Assembly (NCBI GenBank): GCA_016932095.1
Contig: JAFGDN010000057.1
Coordinates: 1-44,367 of the forward strand
Length of the DNA: 44,367 bases
Direction of reading: 5' to 3'
Source of the DNA: Sedimentisphaerales bacterium
Lineage (GTDB): Bacteria > Planctomycetota > Phycisphaerae > Sedimentisphaerales > Anaerobacaceae
The position numbers and the translations under genes are program-made. The notes under the pieces were generated by a model. The model saw only the letters and a list, made by a program, of their open reading frames with translations. It ran no database searches and was not told the DNA's origin. Below, in pieces: positions 13,839-21,474 of the stretch (position 1 is its first letter; each line of letters begins with the position of its first letter).

Positions 13839-15569
13839 TCACCTCAATAATAATCTTCTGTTTTTGCTTCTCGTTTCGCCTTCCGCTGAGACCCTTATCG
13901 CGCGGAGGCCGCTGACGGGACATTCGTGCTCGCAGACGCCGCAGCCGATACATTTTTCGATATCGATATAAGGCCTTTGCAGGCACACCTGAATTTCAAT
14001 TTTGCCAGTTATAAGGGGTGTTTTTTCGTCTGATACCGAAAGCCCTATCGAGTCATCGGCATTGGCGGCAATTTTTCTTCGAGCGCCGTTTTCAAACAGG
14101 ACATAATAATCGCCCGTGCCGAATTTACCAGGTATTATACGCCGGTCGATGAGAATGGTGCTGCCTGTTATACTTTTTACCAAAGCCACGCCGTCTCTGA
14201 CAGTCGAGAAGGATTCCCGTGTGTAGATTGCCTTCGGGCTGACGGGGCAGTTTTCCTGGCAGACGATGCAGGGCTTATCAAGCGACCAGGGGAGGCACCT
14301 GTTACGGTCAATGAAGGCGGTTCCGAGCTTGACTGGGCCTTTGTCGGCGAAGTCGCCTTCGCCTTTTTTCTCGTCGAGTGTGATGGGCCTGATAGCGGAG
14401 GTGGAGCAGACCTGTCCGCAGGCGACGCAATTCAACTGGCAGCCGCTTGAGCCGATGCGGTTATTCAAAGTGGGCGTCCAAAGTCCTTCGAGGCCGGCCT
14501 CGATACCTGCCGGCTGAATGACGTTTGTGGGGCAGATTCTCATACACTGGCCGCACTTGATACACCTTTTGAGAAACTCGCGCTCTTCCAGCGCGCCCGG
14601 CGGGCGAATAAGGGAGCTTTCCCAGTTTGAGGCAAGCTTGCCACTTAGCCGAACCGCTGGAACAGCGAGGACGCCGCCGGCAAGTGATAAGCAGAAACCC
14701 CTGCGTGAAACATCCGCGGGCGTTTCACCCGCCAATGACGGGACGGTCTGGTAAGCGATGAGGTTGTGTTTGCAATCGTCTCGGCAGTTAAAGCAAAGGA
14801 CACATTCGGCGATTTTGATATTGCCTGACGGTTCACAGCCGCCTTCGCAGGATTTTTCGCACAGCTTGCAGTCGATGCACTCGCTTTTGGTCTTGCCGAT
14901 GCGCCATATCGAGAACCGGCTTATTATGCCGAAAAACGCGCCGAGGGGGCATAGGAACCGGCAGTAAAACCGGGGTATTACAAGATTCAACAACACTGCC
15001 GCTGCAAAAACCGTTAGGGTAAGCCAGCCAAGCTCATAAAAACGTGCCGCAACCGAAGTCAGGTTCGTGCCTCTATCCAGAACAGGCAGCAATACCAGAT
15101 TAAATGACCGCGTTACGAGCGGAATCGGGTCAAGAAGTCCCGTCTGCAATGAGCTTGCCAGTGAAGGGAACGCGGCCATAGCTAGGAGGAAAACGAGGAT
15201 GAGGTATTTTAAGGATTGGGCCTTGCGGTATTTGTTGAGCTGAATTTTATCGCTTACTTTTTTACTTCGATTGCCGAGGTAACCGACGAAATGATGAATC
15301 GAGCCGAATGGACAAACCCAGCCGCAGAAAAACCTGCCGAAGATTATCGTTACGATGACCATCCCCAGTGCACAATGCAAAGGCCAGTAAAATTTGCCTG
15401 TTGATAGTATGGTACCCAGAGCGACAAGCGGGTCGAGCTGTAAAATCCAGTTAATCGGCCAGTTCCGGATTTGCCAGAATTTTTCCCCGACCGTGGCGAC
15501 GATGCAGAACCACACAAACAGGGCGAAGAAGAACAACTGGCTTATCCGTCTTACTGTCGTAATTTTCAT
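13839..15569 (-). CDS. NapH/NapG-like membrane polyferredoxin with internal twin-arginine segment
   Basis: This 576-residue protein has a membrane half with segments near 12-28, 64-84, 120-138 and 180-198, and two CxxxCP motifs (CGWVCP 82-87, CRFLCP 203-208), as in NapH/MauN/RdxA. Two 4Fe-4S clusters follow: 231-245 (CIDCKLCEKSCEGGC) and 256-266. At 288-308 is SRRGFCLSLAGGVLAVPAV, a Tat-like signal in the middle of the chain. A NapG-like half follows with further clusters at 336-346, 377-388, 425-441 and 540-550. It looks like a fusion of a quinol-oxidising NapH-type subunit and an outer ferredoxin. It lies 7 bases after the DUF362 gene and 6 bases before the Tat reductase. Confidence 0.85.
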   Translation of the reverse strand: MKITTVRRISQLFFFALFVWFCIVATVGEKFWQIRNWPINWILQLDPLVALGTILSTGKFYWPLHCALGMVIVTIIFGRFFCGWVCPFGSIHHFVGYLGNRSKKVSDKIQLNKYRKAQSLKYLILVFLLAMAAFPSLASSLQTGLLDPIPLVTRSFNLVLLPVLDRGTNLTSVAARFYELGWLTLTVFAAAVLLNLVIPRFYCRFLCPLGAFFGIISRFSIWRIGKTKSECIDCKLCEKSCEGGCEPSGNIKIAECVLCFNCRDDCKHNLIAYQTVPSLAGETPADVSRRGFCLSLAGGVLAVPAVRLSGKLASNWESSLIRPPGALEEREFLKRCIKCGQCMRICPTNVIQPAGIEAGLEGLWTPTLNNRIGSSGCQLNCVACGQVCSTSAIRPITLDEKKGEGDFADKGPVKLGTAFIDRNRCLPWSLDKPCIVCQENCPVSPKAIYTRESFSTVRDGVALVKSITGSTILIDRRIIPGKFGTGDYYVLFENGARRKIAANADDSIGLSVSDEKTPLITGKIEIQVCLQRPYIDIEKCIGCGVCEHECPVSGLRAIRVSAEGETRSKNRRLLLR

Positions 15570-15576
15570 GTTATTT

Positions 15577-16590
15577 TCAGGTAACCTCGGCCCTCAATGG
15601 TTTGAGTGATTCGTAATCGGCTGTTCCTGCGCCGGCCTTTTCGGCAAGGGCTAAATACGGTAAATCCGCGGGTTTGCGGTTCAGGAGGGAACAGCCGAAG
15701 GCGTCGGCGGCGACCATATCGGCGGATGCAATCATCGTATTAGTTTTTTTAAGGTCCGAAACCGACCCGCCCGTCGGGCCGTTGGTCATCATTGTCGTTG
15801 TGCCGTCCAAGAGCACAAATGTCGGTTTTACAAGCATTGAAAGCTCGGCAATGATTGTGTTAATGTCCTGGTGGAAAATGTTGCGCCTGCCGCCTAAAAG
15901 CCCATACCAGTTTTTCATACTCATCGACGCGGCGCTGCGATGATGGTCTTTTACGGGGCCTATGCCGATGAGCTTGTTTGCGTCTTCAAGCGGGGCGGTG
16001 AAAACGGGGTAATCCTTAATCAGAACCCCGCCGTCGAGGGTGATATTACTGAACAGGTTATCTTTCGGCATCACGACGTCAGCGCCGGCCAAAGTTGCGG
16101 CCTTGCCAATGCCGCTTATCGCAAAACAGCTTGCGGGGTCGTTTATCGGGTTATCGGTAACAATGACTTTTTTGGCCCGCCCCCTGTCGTAACACAGCCG
16201 AATGACCGCGGCAACCACGTCGGGGTGGGCGGTTGCGCCCAAAAAAGCAGGCGAGGCGAAAGCAACGTTGGGTTTGATAACGACGACGTCGCCAGGCGAG
16301 ATAAAGCGTTCTATGCCGCCCAACAAATCGATTGCCTTATTAACGGTTTTGGTTCTGTCGCTGCCCTGCACGATTGAAAGCGTTTGTCCGTTTTTTCGGG
16401 GCACTGCAAGATCAGGCAATTGCTGAAGGTTTGCACGTGTTTCTACATCGCCATTTGGTCCATTACGGTCATAAAGCCAATAAGCGATACTGCCTGCGGC
16501 GGCGATTGACGCAGCCGCTTTTACGCCGCGGGCGAGCAATTGTCTGCGACCGAAATTGGTTTGGTTCTGGTCAGCCACCTGTTTTCTCAC
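15577..16590 (-). CDS. DUF362 domain protein with Tat-type signal
   Basis: This 337-residue protein has a twin-arginine N-terminus (Arg15-Arg16, GRRQLLARG, then an Ala-rich hydrophobic stretch to about residue 40). A DUF362 domain covers about 65-330 (DVVVIKPNVAFASP, TDNPINDPASCF, SGIGKAATLAGADVV, SMKNWYGLLGGRRNIFH). DUF362 proteins often carry or accompany Fe-S clusters and are poorly characterised; here few Cys remain, so the cluster function may sit in the neighbouring polyferredoxin. It overlaps the upstream DUF6599 gene by 20 bases, so the two are tightly coupled in one operon. Its partner proteins suggest an exported redox complex. Confidence 0.85.
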   Translation of the reverse strand: MRKQVADQNQTNFGRRQLLARGVKAAASIAAAGSIAYWLYDRNGPNGDVETRANLQQLPDLAVPRKNGQTLSIVQGSDRTKTVNKAIDLLGGIERFISPGDVVVIKPNVAFASPAFLGATAHPDVVAAVIRLCYDRGRAKKVIVTDNPINDPASCFAISGIGKAATLAGADVVMPKDNLFSNITLDGGVLIKDYPVFTAPLEDANKLIGIGPVKDHHRSAASMSMKNWYGLLGGRRNIFHQDINTIIAELSMLVKPTFVLLDGTTTMMTNGPTGGSVSDLKKTNTMIASADMVAADAFGCSLLNRKPADLPYLALAEKAGAGTADYESLKPLRAEVT

Positions 16591-17512
16591 TAATTTTATT
16601 AAGATGTTCGAACAAAACCGCCGCAGCTTTTATTGCCGAGTCCCTGTCGTCGGCCTCGTGAACACCGGCGATGAAATATCCCGCGGCGAAAACGATTTCT
16701 GTGCCGCCGTAAAAATCCAGAACGTTCGGGTCGATAACCTTTGCGCCGTTGGCCACCAAAAAGTCGGTATAGTTTTTGGCGACCGCACGTGCGTCATCTG
16801 AATTATTACGTTTGCTGAAGAAAATCGTTACAGTTTTTCCATCGGCATTAAATTTCGCGGAGTAAGTATCTGACAGGCCGTCGAAGGCGAAGGCGTCTTT
16901 AAGCTGAAGCTGCCAGCTTCCCGCAATAGTGCCGGGCGGGAAAAGTGTTATATCTTCTATCTCGTCTTTTTCATCATAGGGCAACTCGGCGAGCAGCTTT
17001 TTGGCGAGGATTTTCATTGCGTCGATAATCTCCTGCGACTCCGCGAAACCGACCATTTCGACATAATATTTGCCATAGGAAAAATATACGCCATTGGTTG
17101 TTTGATAGCCGAACTGCAATTCATTAAGGTCAATGACATCAGCCCTTTTTTGCCTGCTGTAAACAGAAAAGGCGTTTCTGGAATTACCCATATCAAAGGT
17201 GTAATGCTCAAAGCCAAGCTCGGCATTTACCGTATGGGCAAAGCGCTGAGTGGCCAGCGATTCAAAGCCGGCATCCTGATACATAGGGGCCTTGCCATCG
17301 ATTTTTTCGTAGAGGTTATCCGTATCATATGTTTCGGCTTCGCCAACAGGTAGAAAACCGCCTGTTTGCTGTCCCGATTCGGCCCCGAACCTCGCCAAAT
17401 CAAACAGCGACTGGATTACCAGAAGCACCGCCACGATTAAGACAAGGTGAAACAAATACAGGGTTCCGACGGCAGATTCAAATTTTCCGGCACGACCGGG
17501 GAGTAAACGCAT
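16571..17512 (-). CDS. DUF6599-type envelope protein, first gene of the redox operon
   Basis: This 313-residue protein has one membrane segment near the N-terminus (about 17-38) and a long external domain containing GEAETYDTDNLYEKIDGKAPMYQDAGFESLATQRF, which matches DUF6599 proteins found next to DUF362 and polyferredoxin genes. It heads a four-gene operon reading DUF6599, DUF362, polyferredoxin, Tat aldo/keto reductase, all with overlaps or gaps of 7 bases or less. The perfect consensus promoter at 17557-17585 lies upstream, giving a leader of about 37 bases. Its biochemical role is unknown; the single membrane anchor suggests a scaffold or receptor on the outer face. Confidence 0.75.
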   Translation of the reverse strand: MRLLPGRAGKFESAVGTLYLFHLVLIVAVLLVIQSLFDLARFGAESGQQTGGFLPVGEAETYDTDNLYEKIDGKAPMYQDAGFESLATQRFAHTVNAELGFEHYTFDMGNSRNAFSVYSRQKRADVIDLNELQFGYQTTNGVYFSYGKYYVEMVGFAESQEIIDAMKILAKKLLAELPYDEKDEIEDITLFPPGTIAGSWQLQLKDAFAFDGLSDTYSAKFNADGKTVTIFFSKRNNSDDARAVAKNYTDFLVANGAKVIDPNVLDFYGGTEIVFAAGYFIAGVHEADDRDSAIKAAAVLFEHLNKISEKTGG

Positions 17513-17556
17513 CTTGTTATCCCGCTAAAATTGTTTTGCTTTCGGAACGCTAAAGT

Positions 17557-17585
17557 ATTATACGTTTCCTGACCGGGTCTGTCAA
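17557..17585 (-). promoter_or_regulatory. Perfect consensus sigma70 promoter of the redox operon
   Basis: On the minus strand: TTGACA (17585-17580), exactly 17 bases, TATAAT (17562-17557). Transcription would start near 17550 and the first gene begins at 17512. Both hexamers match the consensus completely, unlike any other promoter in the window. Confidence 0.8.
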
Positions 17586-17623
17586 TTTATGAGGATAAAC
17601 GATACGAGATTGGGCGAGGCGAA

Positions 17624-18499
17624 ATGTTCGAACGGCTCATAGCGGCTATAACAGGGCCAACCTTTTGGGGCATTGTTTTAATCGCGATTATCCTGCTGGG
17701 CGCATCGGCCCAGGCGCTGACCCGGAAAAGCGGGCTTAAAATCGCTTTGTGCCAGATATTCATCGTCGACGGCGACAGGCAGGGCAACTTCACCCGGATT
17801 GAAAACGCAATCATTGAGGCCACATCGAAGGGCGCCTCAATAGTGTGTTTTCCCGAGGCATCGATGCTGGGCTGGCTTAATTCGGACGCTTATACGAGGG
17901 CGTGCACAATTCCCGGGCCGGACAGCGACCAGCTTTGTGCGCTTGCGAAAAAATACGCGGTGTTCCTGTGTATCGGGATTGAGGAGATAAAAAGCGGCCG
18001 ATTACATAACAGTGCGGTTGTCATCAGTGACCAGGGCGACATTATTCTCAAGCATCGCCAGGTAAACGTTCCCGAAAAGCTTATGAGTCCCCCTTACACG
18101 CCGGGCGCGGATGTTGATATCTGTACAGTAAAAACGCGATTTGGCCGGATTGGGGTGCTGGTTTGTGCGGACACACACAGCGATTGCCTTCTCAAACGGA
18201 TGGCGAATTTGAAGCCGGACCTGCTTTTGGTTCCTTACGGTTATGCCGAGGATGAGGCAAAATGGCCTGCTCATGGGCAGGAGTTTATGCGTATAGTGGT
18301 TAATGCCGCGACAACGACAAAAGCCAACGTGGTCGGGACAAACCTCGTGGGCCGAATAATAAAAGGCCCCTGGTCGGGCAAGATTTTTGGGGGCCAAAGC
18401 GTGGCGGTTGACAAAACGGGCAAAATCTTAGCCGTTGCCAAAGACCGCGACCGGGATATAAAGATTATATCAATAAACACTGCCATGCAATCGCTTTAG
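17624..18499 (+). CDS. Carbon-nitrogen hydrolase (nitrilase superfamily), membrane-anchored
   Basis: This 291-residue protein belongs to the nitrilase/amidase superfamily. The Glu-Lys-Cys triad is visible as Glu78 (CFPEAS), Lys143 (ILKHRQ) and Cys181 (GVLVCADTH). An N-terminal hydrophobic segment (about 13-33) is not part of the usual fold and would anchor the enzyme to the inner membrane, perhaps facing outside. The substrate cannot be told; nitrilase-fold enzymes hydrolyse amides, carbamoyl groups or act as amide ligases. It is divergent from the redox operon (111-base gap) and precedes tatA. The assigned ATG at 17624 has GAGG about 4 bases upstream. Confidence 0.85.
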   Translation: MFERLIAAITGPTFWGIVLIAIILLGASAQALTRKSGLKIALCQIFIVDGDRQGNFTRIENAIIEATSKGASIVCFPEASMLGWLNSDAYTRACTIPGPDSDQLCALAKKYAVFLCIGIEEIKSGRLHNSAVVISDQGDIILKHRQVNVPEKLMSPPYTPGADVDICTVKTRFGRIGVLVCADTHSDCLLKRMANLKPDLLLVPYGYAEDEAKWPAHGQEFMRIVVNAATTTKANVVGTNLVGRIIKGPWSGKIFGGQSVAVDKTGKILAVAKDRDRDIKIISINTAMQSL

Positions 18500-18523
18500 C
18501 GATGCAGCCGTGTATTACGATTG

Positions 18524-18539
18524 TCCCGACACATCGGGA
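18524..18539 (+). terminator. Short hairpin after the nitrilase gene
   Basis: TCCCGA, a 4-base loop and TCGGGA. It is followed by TTGATTATT rather than a T run, so it is at best a weak terminator or an RNA end-protecting hairpin. Confidence 0.3.
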
Positions 18540-18595
18540 TTGATTATTAATGATTTGTGATTTATGATACTCCGAAAACATAAAGGGAGCACAAA

Positions 18596-18865
18596 ATGAC
18601 TGAATATAACCAATGTTTGGCTATCTGGACACCTGGGCCGCTTGAGATAATAATAATAGCCGTCATAGCCCTGTTATTGTTCGGAAGGCGCCTTCCAGAA
18701 ATTGCCCGTAACCTCGGCCGAAGCTTAACGGAGTTTAAGAAAGGTCTGCACGAGGCGAATCAGGCAAAGGACGAGGTCGAAAACGACGTGCAAAAGGCCA
18801 AGGACGACATCGTGAAGGACATCAAGGACGCCACCGGTTCTGATAATCACGGCGATAAAGATTAA
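18596..18865 (+). CDS. tatA: Sec-independent translocase subunit TatA/TatB
   Basis: This 89-residue protein has the TatA layout: a short N-terminal membrane segment (about 14-30, [16 protein letters not shown]), a hinge ([11 protein letters not shown]), an amphipathic helix ([13 protein letters not shown]) and a charged tail. With TatC it forms the twin-arginine pore that exports folded, often cofactor-loaded proteins. It is preceded by AAAGGGAG and followed by tatC after a hairpin. The nearby operon encodes two Tat-tagged proteins and a protein with an internal Tat-like segment, which are natural clients. Confidence 0.93.
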   Translation: MTEYNQCLAIWTPGPLEIIIIAVIALLLFGRRLPEIARNLGRSLTEFKKGLHEANQAKDEVENDVQKAKDDIVKDIKDATGSDNHGDKD

Positions 18866-18871
18866 CCGGGG

Positions 18872-18901
18872 AACCGGTGCGGGCAGCCGACGCCGGTTTT
18901 T
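18872..18901 (+). terminator. Hairpin plus T-run between tatA and tatC
   Basis: AACCGGTGCGG, a 4-base loop and a complementary arm (one bulged A, one G-T pair) ending CCGGTT, followed by TTT. As it lies inside the tatA-tatC unit it probably acts as a partial terminator lowering tatC relative to tatA. Confidence 0.55.
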
Positions 18902-18916
18902 ATCCTTCAAGTCGCA

Positions 18917-19696
18917 ATGAGCGGCACGAGAAAGCAATACGACCCTGCTAATGGCTCAACTATGAGTTTGGGAGACCATCTCGAAGAGTTGCGCGCCCGT
19001 ATTATCCTCGCCTTGGCGGGACTGGCGCTGGGCCTGATAGTGTGTTTAATCCTGGGAGGATGGATAGTTCGTTTTATTGAAAGGCCCTACGTCAGGATAA
19101 TGGGTGAGCAGACCCGTCTTCAGGCGCTGGGGCCCACGGACGGATTCATCTGCTATATGCAGATAGCGCTTATCAGCGGACTTATTCTTTCCTCGCCATG
19201 GGTGTTTTATCAACTGTGGATGTTCGTCGCCGCGGGTCTTTATCCCCACGAAAAAAAATACGTTTACACGGCCATACCTTTTATAGCATTTCTTTTCATC
19301 ACAGGAGCAATGTTTTTTATGTTTGTAATCGGACCGGTGGGGCTGACTTTTTTGATAAAATTCAATCAGGAGTTTCTGGGAGTGGCGTCGAATTTTACGT
19401 TCAAGAATTACGTTTCTTTTATAGCGCTTATGATGCTGGTTTTCGGCCTGGGCTTTCAGATGCCGCTGGTAATCTTTCTTTTGATTAAGACCGGAATCGT
19501 AAGCACGGATACTCTTCGAAAGTCAAGAAAGTTTGTAATCCTGACGGTCGTTATAATAGCGGCGGTTGCCACGCCGGGACCTGACCCGTTTTCCCAGTTG
19601 GCATTGGCAATCCCGCTTTACGGGCTTTTCGAGCTTGGCATATTACTGGCCGGATTATCCGAACGGCATAAAACGAACGAAAAAAGATTTACATAA
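18917..19696 (+). CDS. tatC: Sec-independent translocase subunit TatC
   Basis: This 259-residue protein carries the TatC features: the N-terminal signal-recognition motif LGDHLEELRARI (about 17-28), six membrane segments, the periplasmic loop with GPTDGFICYMQIALISGLI, SSPWVFYQLWMFVAAGLYPHEKKY, and the C-terminal ATPGPDPFSQLALAIPLYGLFELGI. TatC binds the RR signal and docks TatA. The ribosome site is poor (TCAAGTCGCA), which together with the upstream hairpin suggests low expression relative to tatA, matching the usual protein ratio. Confidence 0.95.
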   Translation: MSGTRKQYDPANGSTMSLGDHLEELRARIILALAGLALGLIVCLILGGWIVRFIERPYVRIMGEQTRLQALGPTDGFICYMQIALISGLILSSPWVFYQLWMFVAAGLYPHEKKYVYTAIPFIAFLFITGAMFFMFVIGPVGLTFLIKFNQEFLGVASNFTFKNYVSFIALMMLVFGLGFQMPLVIFLLIKTGIVSTDTLRKSRKFVILTVVIIAAVATPGPDPFSQLALAIPLYGLFELGILLAGLSERHKTNEKRFT

Positions 19697-19725
19697 ATGC
19701 GGGTTCGCCATATATTCGATGACCT

Positions 19726-21156
19726 ATGCTGACGCTGATAAATACAAACACGATGCAGCCGGCGATAGCCCCGATAGGGCTGGATTATATAGCCGGCGCC
19801 GCCAGACAGGCGGGCATTGAGGTCGAAGTGGTTGATTTGTGTCTGGCCGACGACACCGAATCGGCTCTGCGGGGAAATTTTAGCAAAAGTAAACCCGATT
19901 TAATCGGTCTTTCGCTTCGCAACGTTGACGACTGTTTCTGGCCAAGCTGCCAGTGGTTTATCCCGCAACTTGCCGATACAGTACGCCTAATACGCAGTTT
20001 GACTGATTCCCCGATAGTTATCGGCGGGGTGGGCTTTTCGATTTTCGCAAAGGAGATTGTCGCATACACGGGCGCCGAATTCGGAGTCTGCGGCGACGGC
20101 GAGCCGGCCATAATCAAGCTATACGGCGCTTTACACGGCGCAAAACATTTCGAGAATATCCCGGGACTGGTCTGGAGAAAGAACGACACAATTCACACAA
20201 ACCTGCCTGCCTGGGATACCGCCGGTCCCTTATCGCTGCCGACCAGCCGGGACGCGATTGATAACGCCGCTTATTTCAGGATTGGAGGCCAGTGCGGCAT
20301 CGAGACAAAACGCGGCTGCGACCGTCAGTGCATCTATTGTGCTGACCGGCTCTGCAAGGGAACGGCAACCCGTCTGAGAAATCCCGTCGAGGTCGCTGAT
20401 GAGGCGGAATCATTATTAAAGCAGGGAATTAACGTTCTTCATATATGTGACAGCGAATTCAATATACCAGGTGAGCACGCGATGGCCGTTTGTGAGGAGT
20501 TTATCCGCCGGGGTCTTGGTAAACGCCTGCGATGGTACACGTATATGGCGGTTGTGCCGTTCGATGGGGCGATGGCCTCGGCGATGCGGAAGGCCGGCTG
20601 CGTGGGTATCGATTTTACGGGCGATTCAGCCAGTTCCGCGATGCTGAAAACCTATCGCCAGCCGCACACCGCGGCATACCTCGATTCGGCAGTGCGATTC
20701 TGCAGGGAAAACGGGATAAAGGTGATGATTGATTTGCTTTTAGGCGGGCCTGGAGAGACGCCGGAGACCGTCAAGCAAACAATTGACTTTATCAAGCGGA
20801 CGAATCCAGATTGCGCAGGAGCGCCTCTGGGTGTGCGAGTTTACCCCGGCACTGAAATGGTGAGTATCGTGGCCGCGGAAGGGAACCCCGACACCAACCC
20901 GAATCTCCGCCGAAAATACACCGGGCCGATTGATTTATTCAAACCGACCTTTTACATATCCCATCTATTGGGTGAAAAAGCCGCCCGGCTGGTAAAGGAT
21001 TTAATCGACGGCGATAAAAGATTTTTTGAGCCCATAGATGAGGCCGATGCGGCCCTGACCGACCATAACTACAACGAAAATGCCGAACTGGTCCAAGCCA
21101 TTAAAAGAGGCGCACGCGGGGCATACTGGGAAATTCTCCGCAAACTGCGCGCATAG
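19726..21156 (+). CDS. Radical SAM protein with N-terminal B12-binding-like domain
   Basis: This 476-residue protein starts with a Rossmann-like B12-binding domain (about 1-145, PAIAPIGLDYIAGAARQAGIEVEVVDL, VIGGVGFS, CGDGEPAI) that lacks the DxHxxG motif. The radical SAM core follows, with the CxxxCxxC cluster motif at Cys198, Cys202 and Cys205 (KRGCDRQCIYC), then LHICDSEFN and DFTGDSAS and the late GGPGETPETV. It belongs to the B12-type radical SAM group whose members catalyse methylations or C-C rearrangements; the substrate is unknown. It begins 30 bases after tatC and ends 6 bases before the convergent small membrane protein. Confidence 0.85.
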   Translation: MLTLINTNTMQPAIAPIGLDYIAGAARQAGIEVEVVDLCLADDTESALRGNFSKSKPDLIGLSLRNVDDCFWPSCQWFIPQLADTVRLIRSLTDSPIVIGGVGFSIFAKEIVAYTGAEFGVCGDGEPAIIKLYGALHGAKHFENIPGLVWRKNDTIHTNLPAWDTAGPLSLPTSRDAIDNAAYFRIGGQCGIETKRGCDRQCIYCADRLCKGTATRLRNPVEVADEAESLLKQGINVLHICDSEFNIPGEHAMAVCEEFIRRGLGKRLRWYTYMAVVPFDGAMASAMRKAGCVGIDFTGDSASSAMLKTYRQPHTAAYLDSAVRFCRENGIKVMIDLLLGGPGETPETVKQTIDFIKRTNPDCAGAPLGVRVYPGTEMVSIVAAEGNPDTNPNLRRKYTGPIDLFKPTFYISHLLGEKAARLVKDLIDGDKRFFEPIDEADAALTDHNYNENAELVQAIKRGARGAYWEILRKLRA

Positions 21157-21162
21157 GAGTCG

Positions 21163-21375
21163 TCAAGATTTGCGGAAGTAATTGGCCGTCACCCAGTTGA
21201 AGTTAAACACGAAGTGCAGAATAACCAGCCCGAGGAAAATCATTCCGCCGCCCTGATGAAAAAACTCGAACGATTCGTGTGAGAGCTTCTCGCGAAATAA
21301 AACCGTTACAATCTGGTTGACGGCCAGTATGGCCAGAACCGGATTGAGGATTTTAAGCGCAGTATTTTTTCTCAT
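21163..21375 (-). CDS. Small membrane protein, DUF4405-like
   Basis: From the ATG at 21375 (GAAGGAAG 5 bases upstream) this is a 70-residue protein with two membrane helices (about 6-25 and 43-60). Conserved-looking His residues flank or lie in the helices (SHESFEFFHQGG, LGLVILHFVFNFNW). The pattern NP.LA....N..T...H......HQ.......VILHF..N..W resembles half of the DUF4405 haem-binding membrane family. The longer frame to 21450 adds a basic N-terminus without a ribosome site and is rejected. The function is not known; an electron-transfer role is inferred from the His pattern. Confidence 0.6.
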   Translation of the reverse strand: MRKNTALKILNPVLAILAVNQIVTVLFREKLSHESFEFFHQGGGMIFLGLVILHFVFNFNWVTANYFRKS

Positions 21376-21474
21376 AATTACTTCCTTCAAGCAACGTCTT
21401 TTTGTCTTTGAATCTGAGAAAAGAAGGCAAAAGTTTTCACCTCTTTTCATTGAACGGCTGACGCCTTATTTATC

